A program made the translations under genes and the position numbers. Shown here in pieces: positions 58,308 through 64,000 of a DNA stretch of 64,000 nt; the stretch's first letter is position 1; every line of letters starts with the position of its first letter. The stretch is from assembly GCA_014904845.1 (NCBI GenBank), contig MU119390.1, forward strand, positions 6,182 to 70,181, written 5' to 3'. The stretch is from Acephala macrosclerotiorum (Eukaryota > Ascomycota > Leotiomycetes > Helotiales > Mollisiaceae). The notes beneath the pieces are model-generated. The model was not told the origin of the DNA and did not search any database. It worked only from the letters and a program-made list of their open reading frames with translations.

Positions 58308-58511
58308 TGTAAGTACAATATTAGTTTAATAGTCACGTGCGGCACTAGGTCAAATCGGGACTAGCGCCGCTTGCGCTAGAATTGAAATTATATTTTTCAA
58401 CTTTTGCGTATTTACTAGATTTAAATCAATCAATTAACGAATTATTCAATTTATTTATTTATTTCGTTTTTAGTTTATTACTAGTAATAGATATTTCTAG
58501 TAATACTAACA
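58308..58511 (+). repeat. 3' LTR of the complete element
   Basis: Same length as the 5' LTR. Begins TGTAAGTACAATATTAG and ends TAATACTAACA, retaining the CA terminus. Differences from the 5' LTR are almost all G-to-A relative to it, with one C-to-T in the core (AGGTCAAAT for AGGCCAGAT). Confidence 0.85.
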
Positions 58512-60394
58512 ATTTTAAATAATTATTTAATTATAATATTTATTTATTTTTCGTTTAATATTTTTTTTTAATTCGAATTATAAAAAAACTTATAAATTTT
58601 TTTTAAATAAAATTTAAATAAAATTTATTTTTTCGATTTTATTTTTATTTATTTTATTAATTAATTAATAATATTAATTAATTTATTTTTTTTAATTTTT
58701 TTTAAATAATTTTATTAATAAATTTTAATATAAATTTATTTTTATTATTATTTTTAATAATACGTAAAAAAAAATCGTTAAAATTTTTTATATTTATTTT
58801 TTTCGTAATTTTTTTTAATTAAAAATATTTTTAAAATTCGTTATTATCGTTTATATATAAAATAATAATTTTTTTTTTAAAAAATATTTATTAAATATTT
58901 ATATTTATTTTATTAATTTATAATTATAATAAAAATTTTTTTTTTATTTAAATTCGATTAAAAATATTATATTTATAATTTTAAAAATTTATTTAAAAAT
59001 TTTTTTTTAAATATTTGAAAAAAAAAAATATTTTTATATCGATTTTAATATATTTAATAAAACGTTTATTATTTTTTATATATCGTTAAAATTTTTAAAT
59101 ATTATTATAATAATTTTAAACGTATTAAAAAATCGTTTAAAAATTAATTATAAAAAAATATTTTAAATATATTTAATATTTTTAATTTATTTAATAAAAT
59201 TAAAAATAAAATAAAATTTTATAAATTTTTTATTTATTAAATAATATATTTTATATTTATTTTTTTATTAAATTAATTTTAATAATTTTAATTTATTATT
59301 ATTTATAATAATTAAAATCAATTATATTAAAATTTAATTATTTTAAATATAAATTTTTATAAAAATTTATTTATATTTTTTATTAATCGTTTTAATAATT
59401 ATTTTAAAAAAAATATTTTCAAAAAAAATTTATTTAAAAAATCGTAAAATTTTAATATTAAAAATAATAAAATTTTCGTATATTATATATTTATTTTTAT
59501 TTTTAATATTTTTGTAAACGTTTTTAATTATTTATACGAATTTTAAAATCGTTTTAAAATTTTATTTAATATATTAATTATTTATTAAAATTTATAATCG
59601 TTATTAAAAAATATAATTATATAATTAATTTTTTTTTTAAAAAAATATATAAAAAATTGAATTATATAATTATAAAAATATTTAATATTTAATAAAATAT
59701 TTTAATATTTAAAATAAAAACGTATTTAAAAATTTTATAATCGTAATTTTAATTAAATATAATTATATTTTATTAATTTATATAATAACGAATTAATAAA
59801 ATTATTTAAAATTTAAAATTTAACGATATTTAATTAAATTTTAATTTATTTTCAAATATTAAATTATTTATATAATAATTTAAATTAATATTTAAAATAT
59901 AATACAATTATAATATAATTAAAATTTTAATATTTTTTATTAAATCGATTATATATTAATTCGAAATTATTATATAATTATTTTTATTATAAAATTTTTA
60001 ATAAATTAATTAAATCGTTTATTATAAAAAATATTAATATTAATTTTTAAATCAAATAAATAATTAAAAAAAATTTAATTAAATATTAATATATTTTTAA
60101 TTTAAATTTAAAATAATAAAATATTTTTATATATAATTAATAAATAATTTTAAAAATCGATTATAATTTATAATATATTTAATAATAAATTTTTTTTATA
60201 ATTTTAATTATTCGAATTACGTGATTATTTTTATTAATTCGTTAATTATATTAATTATATTAACGTATAAATTAAAATTTTAAAAATTAATTATAAATTT
60301 TTTTTTAATAAAATTATAAAATTAATTAATCGTATTTAAATAATTTTTTTTTTATAAATTCGAATAATAATTATTATATAAATAATTAATTAAA

Positions 60395-61580
60395 TATAAA
60401 TATAATATTAATTTAATAATCACGTAAAATACTAGGCCAGATTGGGACTAGCGCCGTTTGTACTAGAGTTAAAATTATATTTTTTAATTTTTACGTATTT
60501 ATTAAATTTATAATTTATAATTAATTAACGAATTATTTAATTAATTACAAAATAATTAAATTTTTATTTAAATTATTTTTTTAAATAATTTATTTTTTAT
60601 AAAAAAATATTTAAAATAATTAATATATTTTTAAAAAAACGAAAATTTATAAAAAACTTTTTATAAAAAAACGTTAAAAATATTAAAATTATTAAAAATT
60701 TAAAAAAATAATATAAAAATAATTTTAAATTTATATTTATTTTTTAAATTTACGTTTATTATATAAAATAATAATATTTACGAAAAACGAATAAAAAAAT
60801 ACGAAAACGATTTTAAATTTATATTAATTTATTCGAATTTATATTAAAAATAAATTTTTAAATTTTTTTTTACGTTTTTATTCATTATTTAATCGAAAAT
60901 ATATAAATATTAATAATAATATTTATTCGAATTCGAATTAAAATTTTTAATTTTTTTATTATTTATTATATAATTATTTTTAAAAATAATAAATTTATTT
61001 AAAATAAAAATAAATAAAAAAAAAATTTCGATTTTATAAATAATAAAAATTTTAACGAAAAAATATTAAATAAATATATTTTTTATTAATTTAAAATATA
61101 TAAAAAAAATATATATTTAAATTATAATTTATAAAAGTATTTTTAAATTTTTTTTAAAAAATGCACGTAATAAATTTTATATGTCGTTTTTAAAACTTTT
61201 TACGAATTTATAAAATTTAAATATTAAAAAATAAATTTTTTTTTATAAATAAATATAAATAAAAATCGTCGATTAATTAAAAAATAATTTTTTTTTTTTT
61301 TCGATAAAATCGATTAATCGAATTAATAAATTAAAATTTTTTAATATTAATAATTAATATTTAAAATATAATTAATATTACGATTTTAATTATTAATATG
61401 ATTTTTTTTTTACGATTACGATTATTTTTATAATTATTTTTTATAATTTTTTTATTACGATTTTTTTTATAAATATAAATTTATTTAATATAATATAAAA
61501 TATTTTTATTAAATTATTTACGAATTTAATAAAAATTTATATTAATAATAAAAAATATAATAAAAAACTATATAATATTT
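60395..61580 (+). mobile_element. Truncated, more heavily mutated copy of the same element
   Basis: Starts TATAAATATAATATTA, aligning base for base to the LTR start TGTAAGTACAATATTA with transitions only. It keeps a mutated core (ACTAGGCCAGATTGGGACTA, GCGCCGTTTG), lacks part of the LTR and adjacent internal DNA (equivalent to about 52318-52407), and then follows the internal region to about the equivalent of 53605. Both strands are mutated almost to saturation. No 3' LTR is seen beyond it. Confidence 0.7.
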
Positions 61581-62055
61581 ATTTATTCGATATAAAAACT
61601 AATATTAATTTTTTTATATATACGTAATATTAATACTTTTTATAATAAGCGATTTTATTTAAATTTAATCGAAGTATTTAAATATAGTAATTTAATTAAT
61701 TTATTAAAAATTTCGTAATTACGAGACTTCGAATTAATATATAATCGATTTAATAAAAAATATTAAAATTTCAATTTACGTGCGATTATATTACGTTTAT
61801 AATTATAATATATTAATTAATTCGAATTATATAAAATTTATAAATAAATTGAAATTTAATTAAATATTATTAAATTTCAAATTTTTAAATATTTTTATTA
61901 ATTCGTTATTACGAAAATTAATAAAATATAATTGTATTTCATAAAAATAATAATCGTAAAATTTTTAAATACGTTTTTATTTTAAGTATTAAAATCGATA
62001 ATCGTTTTTTTTAGTTTTTAAAATTTTTTAAATACGTTTTTATTTTAAATATTAA

Positions 62056-62450
62056 ATATTTTTATAATTGTACAATTTTTAAAAAAGTTTTTAAAAAGTT
62101 TTTTTTTAGAATTATATATTAAATAAAATAATTTAAATTAATTAAATCGATTATAATAATTTAATATAAAAAACGAAAATTTTAAAAAGTTTTTTCTTAG
62201 TATAAAACTTTAAAAATATATTTTTATTTAAAGCGCTAAAATAATAATATATTAAAATTTATTTTATTTTAATTTTATAATTGTATAATTTTAAAAAAAA
62301 ATTTTAAAAAGTTTTTTTTTAAAATTAAATATTAAATAAAGTAATTTAAATTGATTATAATAATTTAATATAAAAAACGAGAATTCTAAAGAATATTCTT
62401 TTAATAATATAAAGTTTTATAATATATTTTTATTTTAATAATTATTAATA
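62056..62450. repeat. Imperfect tandem duplication, about 217-bp period
   Basis: The block beginning TTTTATAATTGTACAATTTT at about 62056 recurs at about 62273 as TTTTATAATTGTATAATTTT. The following landmarks are shared: an AAAAGTTTTTTTTT run, ATTATAATAATTTAATATAA and an ACGA(A/G)AATT segment. Differences are transitions and small indels. In AT-rich DNA this needs an alignment score to be certain. Confidence 0.45.
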
Positions 62451-62670
62451 CGTTCGAAAACAAATTATAAAATATTAAAATTTTAATTTAATATTAATAA
62501 TTTAATTTTTTTTTTTTTTTAAAAAAGTATTTATTTATATAATTAAATAAAATAAACATAAAATTAAAAAGTAAATATTAAAATAATTATTATTAAAATA
62601 ATAAAAATTATAATTCGAATTATTTAATCGATCGTTTAAATAATTATTTAATTAAATCGATATTAATAAT
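62440..62670 (-). repeat. RIP-mutated copy of the LTR-like fragment at 205-440
   Basis: The segment from ACGTTCGAAAACAAATTATA through TTTATATAATTAAATAAAAT to AATCGATCGTTTAAATAATT matches 205-440 in order, with C replaced by T and G by A almost throughout. The left-hand copy keeps GCAACTATTGCCAAGGGCAA where this one has AATAATTATTATTAAAATAA. No further homology is obvious on either side. Confidence 0.55.
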
Positions 62671-64000
62671 TTTTTTTTTAAAAGAAAACGTTTTTTTCAA
62701 CTCGTAAATTAAATATAAAAAAAAATACTATTACGATTATTAATACGCTATTTTACTATCGAATACTAAAAAAGAATTTAATCGTAAATTAATCGTCGTT
62801 ACATATTATAATATTTAATCGATTAAATTAAATTTAAATTTTTTTTTTTAAATTCGATATTTATAATCTTCGAATTAATTAAAAACTTTACTCTTGAAAA
62901 TATCGAAAAATACTAAAAATATTAAAATAATAATTATACGTTTTTTCTTTTAATATTATTTTTTTTAACGATTGCGTTTTTTATTATTCTCGTTTTCGTC
63001 GATTAATTTTTAAACTTTAAAACGTTATACTTATTTTTATATTTCAATATTAAAACGATTAATATTAACGAGCGATTTAAACGATTTATTAATATTAAAT
63101 TTAATTATAATATTAATTAAATTATTATTTTTAATAATTTATCGAATTTTTAAAAATTTTTTACGTTCGTACGATTATTTAATAATTATAATATCGATTA
63201 TAAAACGCTTTTTTTAATAGTATCGAATTTAATTATATATTTATAAAAAAAGAAAAAATTGATATAAATAATTACGAAAATTAAATTTAATTTTAATCGT
63301 TTTATAATAAAATTAAAAATAATAAAAATCGAAATTTTTATATCGATTTTTATTATTATTATATATAATTTAAAAATTAAAATAATATAAATAATTTTTT
63401 TATATTTTATTAAATTTTAATAAATTAAATTATTTTATAATTCGAATTATTCGTCGTTATAAGTTTTATTATTAAAAACGACGACGTATTCGATTTACGA
63501 ATTAAAGTTTTTATTTATAATAAAAAAACCGTTTATAAAAACGAAAAATTTTATTAAATATAAATTTAAATAAAAAAATTAAAATTTACGATCGAAATTA
63601 TTTATTTATTATTATAATTGTTTATTTAACGTTATAATTTACTTTTTTTCGAGATTTTAATATTAAATTATCGTCGATATATCGTATATAATTTTTAATT
63701 AACAAATAAAATTAATATATATTTTTCGAGTATATTATTCGAAATACGTTTATTTATAAAAATTTAATTTCGAATTAATTATATTTAAACGTTTATTTTA
63801 TTTTTTTTATGAAAATATAATTTTATTTTCGATTTTATTTATTATTAATTTATATTCATTAAATAATAAAAAAATATTCAACGTAAAAAATTTTATAAAT
63901 TTAATTAATAATTTGATTTTTTATAATTTAAAGTTTTTTAATTTTATAAAAATTTAATTTTTTAAAATAAACGTATTATCGATTTATATATCGATTATTT

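Larger units (their letters stand above)
52175..58511 (+). mobile_element. Complete LTR retrotransposon, RIP-inactivated
   Basis: A 6337-bp element bounded by direct 204-bp LTRs and flanked by ATTTT on both sides (52170-52174, 58512-58516), a perfect 5-bp target duplication. The internal region of about 5.9 kb has no open frame. In one plus-strand frame near 55006-55060 CFYCKKIELFIDII is readable, consistent with a gag zinc knuckle (CFYCKKxGH..) after C-to-T and G-to-A change, which places gag-pol on the plus strand. The primer-binding region just after 52378 (TTGATCAGTAGTTG) and a poly-A tract before the 3' LTR at about 58291-58300, possibly a mutated polypurine tract, are in the expected places. 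Whether it is Ty1/copia or Ty3/gypsy cannot be decided. Remaining C and G are distributed unequally between its two halves. Confidence 0.8.
46380..64000. other. AT-rich, RIP-mutated isochore
   Basis: Long tracts are almost pure A and T, with most remaining C and G as CpG. CpA and TpG are rare except in defined patches. This is the composition expected after RIP, a premeiotic process that mutates duplicated DNA at CpA. No believable gene is present; the few open frames above 60 codons (for example 54135-54320) consist of Ile, Lys, Asn, Phe and Tyr and are compositional. Stretches 47520-48468, 48667-50759, 51526-52169 and 58517-60394 hold nothing I can identify beyond AT-rich DNA. Parts of 48700-50700 are T-rich on this strand, perhaps an old element on the minus strand. 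Confidence 0.85.

Overview
The window is nuclear DNA of a filamentous ascomycete, most likely a leotiomycete (Helotiales). Introns are short (45-130 nt) with GT..AG ends and CTAAC/CTGAC-like branch points, the proteins are filamentous-fungal in type, and gene-rich DNA of ordinary base composition is flanked by extremely AT-rich, RIP-mutated repeat DNA. The class assignment is inference from these traits and not from a database match.

Layout. 1-1.4 kb: a retroelement LTR fragment and a RIP-decayed repeat. 1.5-24.0 kb: housekeeping and regulatory genes: SF3A1/Prp21 splicing factor (+), a secreted acid sphingomyelinase-like phosphodiesterase (+), a Zn2Cys6-like regulator (+), a 52-residue protein with a repeated DTDFG motif (+), a long gene-poor gap, a Tsp3-like tetraspanin (-) divergent from SNX3/Grd19 (+), the mitochondrial pyrimidine nucleotide carrier Rim2 (-), and an ASH1-type SET-domain histone methyltransferase (-). 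24.3-30.5 kb: a gene graveyard with broken remnants of a DOMON-cytochrome b561 protein, a patatin-like phospholipase and a heterokaryon-incompatibility protein. 30.9-45.4 kb: the DHHC palmitoyltransferase Erf2 (-), a 132-residue MLRQ/B12D mitochondrial inner-membrane protein (+), the Pmt2-type protein O-mannosyltransferase (+), a cytochrome P450 (-), a MITE-like element, a Caps_synth-type glycosyltransferase carrying one frameshift (+), and the eEF2 chaperone adaptor HGH1 (+). 46.4-64 kb: an AT isochore without believable genes. It holds a complete 6.3 kb LTR retrotransposon with target-site duplications, a solo LTR, a truncated copy, other decayed repeats and an anomalous GC-rich hairpin island.

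The genes do not form one pathway. Several act in the secretory and endomembrane system (Erf2, Pmt2, Grd19/Snx3, tetraspanin, sphingomyelinase-like enzyme, glycosyltransferase), which is probably coincidence. Intron positions and phases were worked out by eye and every junction listed keeps the reading frame; starts are the first plausible ATG unless stated.

The most unusual observation is strand-polarised RIP in the complete LTR element. In its left part (including the 5' LTR) C has been lost and TG kept; in its right part (including the 3' LTR) G has been lost and CA kept. The switch lies near 55.6-55.8 kb. Also worth a look are the tiny DTDFG gene with a frame-neutral middle exon, the nested-hairpin GC island at 47.07-47.5 kb, and a graveyard that contains remnants of two domain types often used in fungal allorecognition.
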